A stretch of 55,243 bases of DNA. Origin: Micractinium sp. NFX-FRZ (Eukaryota > Chlorophyta > Trebouxiophyceae > Chlorellales > Chlorellaceae). A program made the translations under genes and the position numbers. The notes below the pieces were generated by a model that saw nothing but the letters and a program-made list of their open reading frames with translations, was not told the DNA's origin and searched no databases. Location of the stretch: assembly GCA_029339195.1 (NCBI GenBank), contig JAPTJF010000423.1:1-55243 (forward strand), written 5' to 3'. Below, in pieces: positions 41,700 through 52,393 of this stretch (position 1 is the first letter of the stretch; each line of letters opens with the position of its first letter).

Positions 41700-42950
41700 G
41701 GTACCCCACCCTTGGACTGCACACCACAACAGCCCATGGCCGATGCAAGCGGCGGCTGCCCTGAGGCCTCCAGGCCCCCAAATGGGGGCATGAGGGCAAC
41801 TGGAACCTGCGCATGCGGCCCTGGGCGTCCAAGGTGCTTTTGGACGTCCAAGGGCGCGCCCTCCCAATCCGCCTCACTCCCACACTCCCATCCCTCTGAA
41901 CCCCAAACCCAACCCAAGTCATGCCCTGCTCACCGCGCTCTGCTGGGAGGGCTTGCTGGGAGGGTACTGCAGGGCGGGTTGGGTTGGCGGGGCGGCGGGG
42001 AGGCACGCACCATGGGTCCATGTTCACGGTTCGCCCCGTGGCGTGGCATGGATGTGGCGAGGGAGCACAGGCATACGTGTGCAGGGGCGACCAAAGCAGT
42101 GCAACAGGGCCAACAGGCAGCACAGGGCCGGGCGGCGAGTCCAAGGCAGTCCAAGGCACGGCACCCCTGCAACCCAGGCAGGCCCAGCCAAACCCGAGTG
42201 TGCCCTGCTTCCCTGACCCTGGGGGGGTCTTTGGAAGGCCCTGCTCGCCTTGCTCGCCTGAAAAACAAACGGTGGTTGCTGAGAGGAGGGGCTTTAAGTA
42301 GGGTGGGTGAGCTGAGCTGGCGCCGCATCCCACCTCAATCAACCCCACAGCCCAGGCACAACGGAACTCGCTGTTCACATGCTGCCTGGCGGCCCTAAGC
42401 TGTCATCATGCCCTTCTTCCCACGCGTGCCCAGCACCCGCCCACCAGCCGTACAAGACAACATGTGTTGTGCCCTGTGGGCAGCAGTCCCCGCAGGTACT
42501 GTCGGACGCTGCCACGGCCGCTGCTGCTGCTGCTGCCACCTCTTGCCAGGTGCACACCCCCCAGCCCGCCTCGCGCACCGTTGGCAGGGCAGGTTGAGCA
42601 ATGCACCAGGGCGATGCTACCATGAGGGCCCGAGTGCACCCGCATTGTTTGCCCGCCCCCCTGCTGTGGCCGCTGGTCTCCCCCTGTGCTGTGTGCCCCC
42701 CTCCACCTGCCTCCTCCTTCCCTTTGCGCTCTAGACATGTGCAAGCTTTGCACTGCTGCACACGCTCATGCTTACAGGCATGATCAACCGTACAAGCAAT
42801 GGCAGGGCGGCCGAGCGCTGCACACATTTGACACGGGCCGCACAGGTGTGAGCTTGGGGCGCAGGCAGGGTGCAGGGTTTGCAACAGGCGGGGCGGGGCG
42901 GGAGGGGGGAGCATGTGCAGGTCATGGGGGGTGGGGGTGGGGTAGGTTGC
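41700..42950 (-). repeat. Dispersed repeat, copy C (5' flank of cystine-knot gene)
   Basis: The proximal third (about 41700-42170) matches copy D: ACCACAACAGCCCA, TTTGGACGTCCAAGGGCGCG, CCCAATCCGCC, TGCTGGGAGGG. The rest matches copy B nearly base for base, but lacks a block of about 200 nt present in copy B at about 39830-40027. Gene orientation relative to the repeat is the same as for copies A, B and D. Confidence 0.85.
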
Positions 42951-43048
42951 TCATTGGGCACTTGGCTGGCAGTGGGTGGGCTCACACAGCATGGTCAGGG
43001 ACAGGGGCAGAGTCGGGAGCGGGGCACACATGGGCACGGGCAGGTTTT

Positions 43049-43158
43049 TGCTGGGGGGATGGGGGGGCGTGGTTAGCTTGGGGGATTGGGGGGCGTGATT
43101 GGCTTGGGGGATTGGAGGGTGTGATTGGCTTGGGGGGATTGGGGGGTGTGATTGGATT
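43049..43158. repeat. ~27-bp tandem repeat, about four units
   Basis: The unit is close to CTTGGGGGATTGGGGGG followed by CGTGATTGG, between repeat copy C and the eight-cysteine gene. It is G-rich on the plus strand. Confidence 0.8.
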
Positions 43159-43327
43159 TGCAACTGCCTTCCGCGAGCAAACCGACAACAGGCAGCTCGG
43201 TTCACCGTGAATCCGGGCTTGCTTTTGCAGCCTCGGTGTGAGAATCAAGGACAGCTCTCAGGAGGGCCAGGCCCAGCACCGGGCACCTGGGCCGTGAGAG
43301 ACAGGCCAGAGACAGGCAGCTGAGGGA

Positions 43328-43931
43328 TCAGGGGCACACGAAAGGCTGGGACAGGTCGTGGGTCCTGTGGATGGCGTCCAGGCAGGCAGTCAGGTCACTG
43401 GCAGGGCACCTCAAGCGGCAGATCTCGGTGGGGGAGGTGTGGCCGATTGCCCTGCAGCGGGCGGCCTTCTCCGCCTGGCACTGCGCGCGCAGAATCGGGT
43501 CGGTAATTTCCTGGCACCGCTGGGCATCGGCCTGCTCGCAGCTGGCATCCCCACCCAGGCCAATGTCGAGCAGGCGGCGCCCGTGCGCCCTGCGGGGCAG
43601 AGAGATGGCAGAAGGGCAGGGCAGTGGGAGGGCGTTGGGGGGCAGGCGGGCTTGCTGGTGCCGCATACCGGCAGAGTAGCAGCCAGCCGCAGCGGCAACA
43701 GCCAGCATGGCATGGCCTGGCGAACAGAGCACACACAGCCCTGTCCAGCGCTGTCGGTGTGCGGTGCGCTTTCGCTTTCCTGGCCCAGCTGCTGTCCAGC
43801 CTTTCAGCGTCCAGGCATGCCAGTCCGCTCTTTCTTGCACACCGCAGGCCTTTGATAGCGACTCACCCTGAAGCCAGCGCTGCGCCAGCGCACAGCGCAA
43901 GGAGGAGCACAGCCGTGGCGCGCACACCCAT
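43328..43931 (-). CDS. Small secreted eight-cysteine protein
   Basis: Two exons (high to low): 43867-43931 and 43328-43589; 108 residues. Seen: signal peptide MGVRATAVLLLALCAGAALA, then GRRLLDIGLGG, then a helix-prone domain rich in Ala, Arg and Glu with eight cysteines. The gaps between them are 7, 11, 7, 11, 3, 7 and 15 residues. I do not recognise the family. The build (signal peptide, GR[RK]L segment, compact cysteine domain, intron near the signal peptide) parallels the cystine-knot gene next door on the same strand. Likely secreted to wall or medium; function unknown. Confidence 0.75.
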
Positions 43932-44864
43932 GGTTCTGCAGGGCACACAGCAGGCAAGCAAGCAAGGGGAGTGGCGGGGGAGAGCCTGAGTTTTTGTCGA
44001 GCCTCGAAGCCAGGGAGGACTTCAAGTTGGGTCTTGGATTGCAACGCAAGTGAGGCTCGGCATGGCCAGGCGGAAAGGGCAGTGGAGGGCAGCGGCGGCC
44101 GCAGCCGAGGCACGGCGCGGGGAGCACTAGTGGAGTGGGTGCAGCTGGTGGGTGACAGGTGCGCCGTCAATGTGCACGAGGGACAGCGTAACTTGCTTGG
44201 TACCCCCGAAGCAGGGCGGTGCGGGCCGGAGCCACAACTGCGTGCAAGTCGGCGGCAAGGCAGCTGCGCGCTTCGGGGGTGCCAAGCAAGTTACGCTGTC
44301 CCTCGCGCACAGCTGCTGTAGGCAGAAGTGTCAGGAGCAGGCAGCAAAAACTAGCGGCAGGCAGAACTCCGAGGCAGGGAGGCAGGTAGCGCTGCAAGCG
44401 AGTGGCGGGGTCCGAGGTATTGCAAGGAGTCCCGCCCGCACAGGTTCACTCGGGTGTGTGTAATGCACCCCTTGGTGCCTGTGCCCTGCCCTGAGCTGGC
44501 TGGCTGGCAGTGGCAGGACTACCTCAGGCTTGGCAGATTTGCAGGGAGGGTGTCGGAGTGTCTAGCCTGCACGAAGGCCGAGGGAGCCGAGGGTGGGGTG
44601 TGTAAAGTGACGTGCCCAGCATGTTGTTAACAGACAGTTGACTGTTGGCTGACTGCCGTGGGTATTGCATGCATGCTGCAGGGTGTTGTGCGCGCCCTGC
44701 ACACCCTTGGCACCGCAAAGCGGCCCCAAAGTTGGCTGACGAGCTACTCGCGGCCGTTGAAGGGAGGGGGGCGTGCATGCAGGGTGGAAGACGCCCCCCC
44801 GGGGGAGTTTTGAGAGGGAGTGTTGAGGCCTGTTGTGCCGGGTACTATTTCCTGGACGGCCAAG
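43932..44864. other. Upstream flank of the eight-cysteine gene
   Basis: No coding exon was found. Apart from the hairpin at 44172-44310, I see only GC-rich unique sequence leading into repeat copy D. Confidence 0.4.
44172..44310. repeat. Hairpin with 41-bp arms and 57-bp loop
   Basis: Arm 44172-44212 and arm 44270-44310 are reverse complements with two differences, one of which would be a G-U pair in RNA. The core is GGGACAGCGTAACTTGCTTGG. It lies 240 bp upstream of the eight-cysteine gene. No target duplication is obvious at the ends. Confidence 0.95.
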
Positions 44865-45830
44865 GGTCACCCTTGGACACTCCCCTTTGGACGACCAGGG
44901 AAACCCCGCCCCTGCGTCCTGGCACCACAACAGCCCAAGGCTGCTGCAATTTAATGGGCGGCCTGGACGTTCCCTGAGGAACCCGCGCCATGGGCCCCCC
45001 TTTGGACGTCCAAGGGCGCGCGCCCTCCCAATCCGCCCCCGGGCCTTCCCACCCCTCTGAACCTACCACCCAACCCAAGGCATGCCATGCTCACCGTGCT
45101 CTGCTGAGAGGGCTTGCTGGGAGGGGACTGCAGGGCGGGTTGGGTTGGCAGGGAGGCGGGGAGGTGGGGGGTTGGGGCAACGTGGGTCGAGATCCATGGA
45201 CCGCCCAGTGGCGTGGCATGGCTGAGGCGAGGGGGCACAGGCAGACCTGTGCAGGGGCGCCCAAAGCAGTGCAACAGGGCCAGCAGCCAGCGCAGGGCCG
45301 GGCGGCGAGTCCAAGGCAGCCCAAGGCACCGCGCCCTGCAACCCAGGCAGGCCCAGCCAAACCCTGCTTCCCTGGCCCCGGGGGGGGTCTCTAGACAACC
45401 CTGCTCACCTCGCGTGAATGAAGAGAAACTGTGGGGACCACCTCGGACTCGCCGGCTTCATGTGGTGAGCTGAGCTGGCGCCACGTCCCACCGCAATCCC
45501 ATGCCGCACCGGCACAATGGAACTCACTGTTCACATGCTGCCTGGCGGCCCTAAGCTGCCACCACGCCCCCTGACGCGTGCCCATCACCCGCTCAAGACC
45601 TCGCCACCAACCAATGAACGCAACAGCATCCGCCTGTGGGCAGGAGTCCCACCGGTACTGCCGGCCGCTGCTGCCGCCTCCTCTTGCCAGGTGCACATCC
45701 CCACCCGGCCTTGCACACTCTCGTCAGGTCAGGTGTACAATGCACCAGGGCCACAGCAGGCGTTCGGCTACTACATGAGCAGAGGTTACATGAGCAAGTG
45801 CAGGAGCGCAACGAAATGCAGGGCGGATGT
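44865..45830 (-). repeat. Dispersed repeat, copy D (5' flank of eight-cysteine gene)
   Basis: Matches copy C from the TTGGACGTCCAAGGGCGCG block (about 45002) through TGCTGGGAGGG, the AGGCAGGCCCAGCCAAACCC block, TGTTCACATGCTGCCTGGCG (about 45529), and TGCCAGGTGCACA to AATGCACCAGGGC (about 45685-45750), with more divergence than between B and C. It ends before the stop of the carboxypeptidase gene. Confidence 0.8.
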
Positions 45831-46109
45831 GGAGGGCCCATGCGACGGAACTTGCAGGGAGATAGAAATGCGACACAGAGGGGAAATTGTAGGGGGGAGC
45901 GCACAGCGGTGGCACTGTAGTGCCGTCTTGCCGCCACTGCTTAGCAGCGGAGAGCGCAGGTGGATAGGGCAGGCACTCTGGATGGAAGGGGGCAGGCGGC
46001 AGGCACTTGGGCAGGCTTATGCCACCAAGCAGTGCAAAGCGTCCGGCTGCGTGCAAGCTCGAACTCGTTTACTTCTTACTTGCCAAATTTTGCTGCTGCC
46101 CCTCGCGGC

Positions 46110-49100
46110 TCACTGCTCCGCGGCGTCCCGCCCGCCAGGCTGCGCACGGCGCACACGCCAGGTGGCGCCTGCCAGCACCTGCTGCTCGCCGGGGCGGCGC
46201 TTCATGGGGGCATGTGGTGCAACATCGGCGGCGGCGGCGGCGGCAGCAATGGCGCCGGGGCTGGCCAGGGGCATGCCGCGTGTGAAGCGCACAATCATGT
46301 CGAGCGCGTGCTTGGGCTGGTCCATGGGGACCTGAGGGGCAGAGGTGTGGAAGGGGTGTGGTGGAGTCAGTGCCGTATGTGACGGGAACCCAGCATGTCA
46401 CAGCATGCTGAGGTGGGCCCGTGGGCGCCTGTCGGGGATTCGGGGATGGGACAAAAATGGGGTTCCTGTCCGGAAATGGAAGCGGGGCTCCTGTCCGTGA
46501 CTTGCTGCACTGCTGGAAGGGTGGAAAGCGAGAGGCCAGGCGGCTGGGCTGCCCACACACCGAGCCCTTTGCTGCGCCCTCGTCTCTACAGGTCTCGAGT
46601 GGTTACCACACCCCGCCCGCACCCACTCTGCCCCACCCCCGCCCACCCACCATGTGGCCGGCAGCGTAGACGCGCACGAACGACAGCGGCCCCACGGACT
46701 GCACCGTCCCCGCCTGCTCCCCATCCACCAGCCAGGGGTCCTCCGAGGCGCCCGGCCAGCGCGCGGCGCCGCTCCAGGGCAGCACGTCCACCCACTGCTT
46801 GTTGCCCACCCAGTTGCAGATGAAGTCCTGCAAGGGGGGGTGGAGGTATGGGGCCGGAAGGTTGGTGTGGGGTGGGTGGGTTAGGTTGGGGAGGCCCGGA
46901 AGCAAGTGAGATGGGGCGGGCAGATGCGAGCAGGTGGGGTAGAGGGACAGGCAGGCGCCTAGCAGGCCCACCGGCCCTACCTCACCAAACAAACAGCTGG
47001 CTGACACACAGGCTGGACCCGCAATCCAAGTGCCGCCCACCCCCTGGCCTAGAAACACACACACACACATCCTCGCACGCATCCCCGCCCGCCCCTCCAA
47101 GGCCACCCCAGACCTGCATGCATGCACTCAACCTGCCCCAAGCCCTCGAGCAGTCCCGACCGCCCCCCATTCCCACCCGGTCCCCTCCCTCCCTTGACCC
47201 CCCACTGCCCCGCTCCTCACCTGGTCTCCCGCATACACCATCACCCGCACCCCCGCCTCCAGCATCTCGGGAAGCACCGTGTCAAAGCGGTGCCCCCAGT
47301 CGGCCATCATGTCGCTGCAGGGACGGGTGTGTGGAGCCAAGGTGGGACACGGAGTGAGAGGGGAACATTGGACGGGCGGGAGGGGATCGTGTTGCTGCAG
47401 GGTCTGGTGAGGGGCGGGGGACACATAGCGGGCGGGAGGGCGACAGTTGGGTGCTCCAAGTCCTGGCTGATGCATGCCGTGTCGGTGCAGGAAGCGACGA
47501 GAAGCATGTGCAGGGAGGGGTGCGATGCGGCACGATATCATGTGTTGTGCAACACGAGCAGCCCCACGCCCTGTCCTCACAACTTGCCCGCCTCCAGGAA
47601 TCCCACCCCACCTCACCCACCCCACCCCGCCCCGCCCAGCCCACCTGTGCACGTCCATGTTGCAGGCCTCCCACTCGCGGTCGCCCACGCCCAGCGCCTT
47701 GCGCACGCTCTCCTGCGGGAGGCGAGCGGGCAGGGAGGCGTGTGAGCAAGCGCGGCGAGCACTGCTGCACCGAGGCAGGGCTCGTCCACAGGCCGCACAC
47801 ATGCCGCTCACATGCCGCCTCGCTCGTCATAAACAGGCCCAGGCGAGTAGACCAGGCTTGCCGGCCCAGACAGTATCACCTGCCTGGTCAGCCCTGCTAG
47901 CTCAGCACCCTCTGCTGTTCGAGGAAACCGATCAGCCTGCCAAACTCCCAGCTCAGCCTTTACTAGTTCGCCCCTCACAGGGCCATTTGAACACTGCTGC
48001 CTCGGTACAACACCCTCACCCCTCAAGCTTCTCATCAGCCCAACCGTGCCACACAGCCAGCTCAGCGCGCCTGCCAGCTCAGGACGCCTGTTCCGCGCCA
48101 GCTCACCTGGTTCAGGAAGTCGTCCAGCCGCTCAAACTCGCGGTAGCACAGCGGACCCTCGCACTCCTTCCGGATGTCGTACACATTCATACCTGCAGAC
48201 CCAGGGTGGGGAGGGCAGGGCAGGGCAGGGCGAGGGGGGAGGGGTGTCGGTACACAGTCATGCGCACAGGGGCGGTGGAGCTAAGGGCGGGTGATCGGGC
48301 GCACACGCACCCCCCTTCCCCACCACCACATGTTGTTCAGTCGGCATGGGAACAGGCAGCCAGGCGGGGCAAGCGTCGCATGCCAACACGTCTGCAGTGC
48401 AGTGGTGGCACTGGTGCCACAGCACTTGTGGCCCCCTGCACCCAGGACCAGGACCACCCCACCTTCCGGGCCTCCCCCCCCCCCCACCCACCCACCCATG
48501 TTGGCTGCCATGATGGGGGCGAACTGGGTCATCTGGCAAACCTGCAGCCAGAGGGAAGCAGCAGGGGGAGCTGGGTGCTTGTTTGCCTGGTTTTCACGCT
48601 GTACGCACCGCAACCTGGAGGCTACAAGGCAGGCTGCATGCTCTGAACATCGCCGCAAATTGTCACCTGCGCTTGCATGCAAAACAACCAGGGTCGCGTT
48701 GCCAGTCCTTGCAGCTTCCCACCGCACAGACATCTCACTGAACACACACACAAGCAACACTGGACCTACCTGCACCGCCAGCAGGCACTCGAAGGACCAG
48801 TCCAGGCCGTCGCACAGTTGCAGCGCAAAGCGGCAGATGGGGTAAAGCTGCAAGGGTGTGGGGGCGGACGGGGAGGTTGTTGAGAAAAGGGGGTGGGCAG
48901 GCGGGTCAAGGCGCAAGTGGGAACACATGCACGGCTGCAAATGGGCTGCGCTGCCAGGGTGCAGCTTGGCGGGCAGCAAGCCAAGAAGCGAGGAGGCACA
49001 CTGGCCGGGAGGCGTGGCCCAGGGCTGCCACGCCACATCATCAGCACTGCAAGCAGTGCAAGCTCAGCAGGCACAGCAGGCTTAGCAGCAGGCACAGCAG

Positions 49101-52076
49101 GCTGAGCAGCAGGCCCCCATCACAGCCTCAGAACTCAGATTGTCTCACCATCTTGAGTGAGTCGTGCATGCCCTGCCCAATCAGCCCGTTGAGCAGAGCG
49201 TAGTCGCTGCAGGCGCCAGATGCACCGGGGCCGGGCAGCAGGGGAGCCGTGCAGGCAGGTGAGTGCCCCGGGGCAGCAGGCCGAGCTGAGAGGCAATGCA
49301 AAAAGTTAGAGCTGCTGCACCCCAGTGCACTCCTGGCGTCAGCATTTGACGCACGTGTTCACCACATACCCCTGACCAAAGCGCCCCCCCCTGCCACCAT
49401 ACCTCAACCCACCCTGCAGGCTCTTGACTGGCGGCTGGCAGATGCTTTGCTTCTACCAGCATCTTTCCCCCAGCAGAACTCCGTTCCTAAAGCCGCACCC
49501 AGCCCGTATTGCTCCACCCTGCCTCTCATGATGCACCCCTGGGCGCCCCAATCGTGTTACAACCGAACCTCGGCACTGCACCCCAGACCTTTTACTGAGC
49601 TGCACCCCCACCTGTATGCTCCATACTGTATGCTGGGGTCGGTGAGGCCGTTGCCAATGGCCAGCCCCTGCAGGTTGATGGCCGGCTGCACCTCGCCGCT
49701 CTTGGAGGCGTGGAAGACGCGGGAGGCGACGGCGGGGACGTAGTGGCCCGCATACGACTCGCCTGTGCCAGGGCGGTGGGGCGGGGGGACATGAGCAAGG
49801 GCGGGCATGAGGGGCAGGCGGGGCGCGCTCGAGAGTCGACCGTGGGGATGCATGTGTGGCCAAGGCACGGCTTGAGCACTGCAAGAACTGCTCGACTGCG
49901 TCCTACTTTTCGCCTGCGTCCTCACACGCTGTACGCAAAAGTTGAAGCTGGCAGGACATCCAAATCGCGCAGGCAGCCAGCCAGCCGGGCTCAGCAGCCA
50001 GCCAGCCAGCTTCCACCTGCTCTGCATGCGCACACGCCCGCCGCGCACCTGTGACGAAGAAGTCGCGCCCCTGCAGCTCTGGTCGGGCCTTGAAGAATTC
50101 CGACAGGAAGTCGAGCCTGGGGTGGGAGGAGGGGGATGTGTGGGGAGAGGCAGAGGGTGCTGAGGGGGTGGGGTCGAATTCAGGGAGGGGTGTGGGAGGA
50201 AGGGAGGACGCCGGAAGTTGGCGTGGGGGTGAGGCAGAGCCCGGCTTTCAGCAGCCACACTAGGGCAGCGGTGGCAGCAGCAGGCGCGGCTGCAGCGGAA
50301 TCGCACGTCCTGGAGGACGCAGCACAACACAAACGGCTGCCCTCCCTCGACGTCATTGAGATGCAGTCCTCGGCAGCAGCAGCGGCAGCGGCAGCCAGCA
50401 GCAGCAGCAGCAGCAGCAGCAGAACCAGCACGTGTCTGCAGCAGGCACTACCACAGGCAGACCAGCCCGCGATGATGCACGGCATGGCACCCACATGTCG
50501 TTTGAGACGCAGTCCTCGTCGTAGCAGCGGTCGCGGTCGTCGGAAGAGTAGGAGAAGCCCGTGTTGATGGGCTGGTCCTGCAAGGGCCGGTCAACGCAAG
50601 ACAAGGGTGGACAGGGGGGTGGGTGGGTGTGGGCAAGTGACAGGAGTGCCAGAGGGCGGGCGGGGGGCGCTGCAGGGTGTACGTTTCCAGGGGGCGCTGG
50701 AGGTGAGAGGTGGCGAGGGAGGTGAGAGGTGAGGAGCCCGACTCCACAACTGCCACCCTCGATCCACGCCAGTTCAGTGCAGGCACCAAAGACAGAGTGC
50801 GAGTGAATGTCCCCAGGTGGGAGCTTCACTTGACACACGCCCAAACATAACACACATGCGCACACACCACCAGAGGGGCGCACCACAAAGATCATGTGAG
50901 AGTGCACATCCCAGCCGTACTTGGTCTCGTTCAGGGTGAGGTCCTTGTTGATTGTCCAGGGGCCTGGAAGGCGGTGGGGGCGCAGCAGGGGGCGTGTAGT
51001 TGGAGAGCATGGCATTCAGTGGCAAGGGCAGGCCAGCCCAGGCCGGCCCACAGTCCGGCAGGAAGGCTTTCCTTCTCACAGGTGCTCTCTGCTCTGCCCA
51101 CCACCCGTCCCCGACACTTCCTTCCTCCACTCTCCTCCCCTCACAGCCGACCTCTGCCCTTCTACCTCCCCAGCGCTGGCCTCCCGCAAGAGGCGCTGCC
51201 CCGCCCTCCCACCCCCCGCACCGTTTTCGAAAAACACCGCCAGCTCGCTGCTGCACCCGGGGCCGCCTGTCATCCACAGAACCACGGGGGCGTTCTCAGG
51301 ATCCACGCGGGCCTGGAAGTAGAAGAAGAACCTGCGGTTTGAGGCGGGAGAAGTTGGGCACGCAGGAGTTGGAAGTGGAAGAGGAAGCTGTGTTTGGAGG
51401 CAGGAGAAGTTGAGGAGGCAGGAGGTAGAAGCAGAAGCACCTGTGCGGGGAGGCGGGAGGGTTGCAGGCAGGCAGCAGAAGTCAAGAACAATGTGTGCGG
51501 GTGGGCAGGCCGGCAGGCAAGCGGAGGGGCGGGCAAACGGGCAGGAGGGGGAAGTTGAACATGCTCTAGCGGGAGGGTGAGGTGGAGGGCATGGGAGGAG
51601 GGGGAAGGCGGGGCGGTGGGGCGCGCATGCATCGCAGGGTCAGCAGGCCATTGCAAAGACGCGGCGTCCCAACCTGCCAGCCAGGTTCGGCGCCTGCCAC
51701 CCCCGCTGCTGCACAGCAAAATCTGTTCCCTGGCCTGCGCAACCTTGAGGTGCTGGCTCCTCACATGTGAGCGTCATAGGTGCGGTTCAGCTTGAAGTAG
51801 CCGCTAAACCGCTCCGGTTTGTCCATCTCATTGCCTGCAGGCATGCACCCATGAGGACTGTCAAGCAGCTGGACAGGCAGAGCCCAGGTGGTCCCATGGT
51901 CCAGCACCGCTGGCTGCCCCACAAACATGTCACGCACCGAGAGCGGCGGCGTCGGCGACGGGCACTGCCGCCACGGTGATGGGCTCCAGCCTCAGGCGCG
52001 GCTCCTGAACCTGGTTGGCCGCCACCAGGGCGCAGCCCGCCAACAGGCACGTCACCAGCAGGCTGGACTGCCTCAT
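46110..52076 (-). CDS. Serine carboxypeptidase (peptidase family S10)
   Basis: Fifteen exons (high to low): 51938-52076, 51765-51834, 51222-51331, 50884-50963, 50495-50577, 50049-50116, 49612-49762, 49149-49206, 48770-48847, 48496-48541, 48107-48192, 47645-47712, 47221-47314, 46651-46827, 46110-46331; 509 residues, phases agree. It would remove C-terminal residues from proteins in the vacuole or outside the cell; some plant relatives are acyltransferases. Seen: signal peptide at 1-20, ERFSGYFKL, oxyanion motif GGPGCSS at about 92-98 (preceded by WMT instead of the usual WLN), [10 protein letters not shown], catalytic GESYAG (Ser186), GNGLTDP, catalytic Asp378 in GDQDFICNW, and catalytic His435 in AAGHMVPMDQP. 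All three triad residues are present. The last exon runs about 50 residues beyond the usual family end with an Ala run, so its end may be spliced differently. Confidence 0.92.
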
Positions 52077-52393
52077 AAGGTCCACTTTATGGGCCTACTG
52101 ATCGAGGAGTGGTTTCGGCGGCAGCGCTGGTCGCGTTGCCCACCCAAACAGTGATCAGATATTTCAATGCTGGCTGCTGGAGGGCCTGAGCCGGTGAGCC
52201 GGTGACGAGACGGCGCGTGCCACGCAGTGCACAGTCACGCATGCAGGTCTCAGGCCTCCTGTCGGGCCGTTTCACACCCATTCCACGCTGGTAGCCTCCC
52301 ACACCACTGCACCGATCTTCCAGGCAGCCGCTTCCAGAGCCCTCTTGCAACACAGCGTTCGCAAAGCTGGCGCGGCAGCAGCCTCTCGCCAGC
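52077..52393. promoter_or_regulatory. Head-to-head intergenic region between carboxypeptidase and heat-shock factor genes
   Basis: 317 bp separate the two divergent start codons, so the genes likely share promoter and 5' UTR space. Scattered TTCC and TTC words occur (for example near 52279 and 52318), but I find no clean nTTCnnGAAn heat-shock element. Confidence 0.5.

Noticed and set aside
40887..42398. 503-residue open frame on the plus strand
   Set aside because: Runs antisense through the cystine-knot gene and then through repeat copy C; low-complexity composition, no motifs.
52077..52393. Heat-shock elements for autoregulation of HSF
   Set aside because: Only isolated TTCC words; no inverted nTTCnnGAAn array was found.
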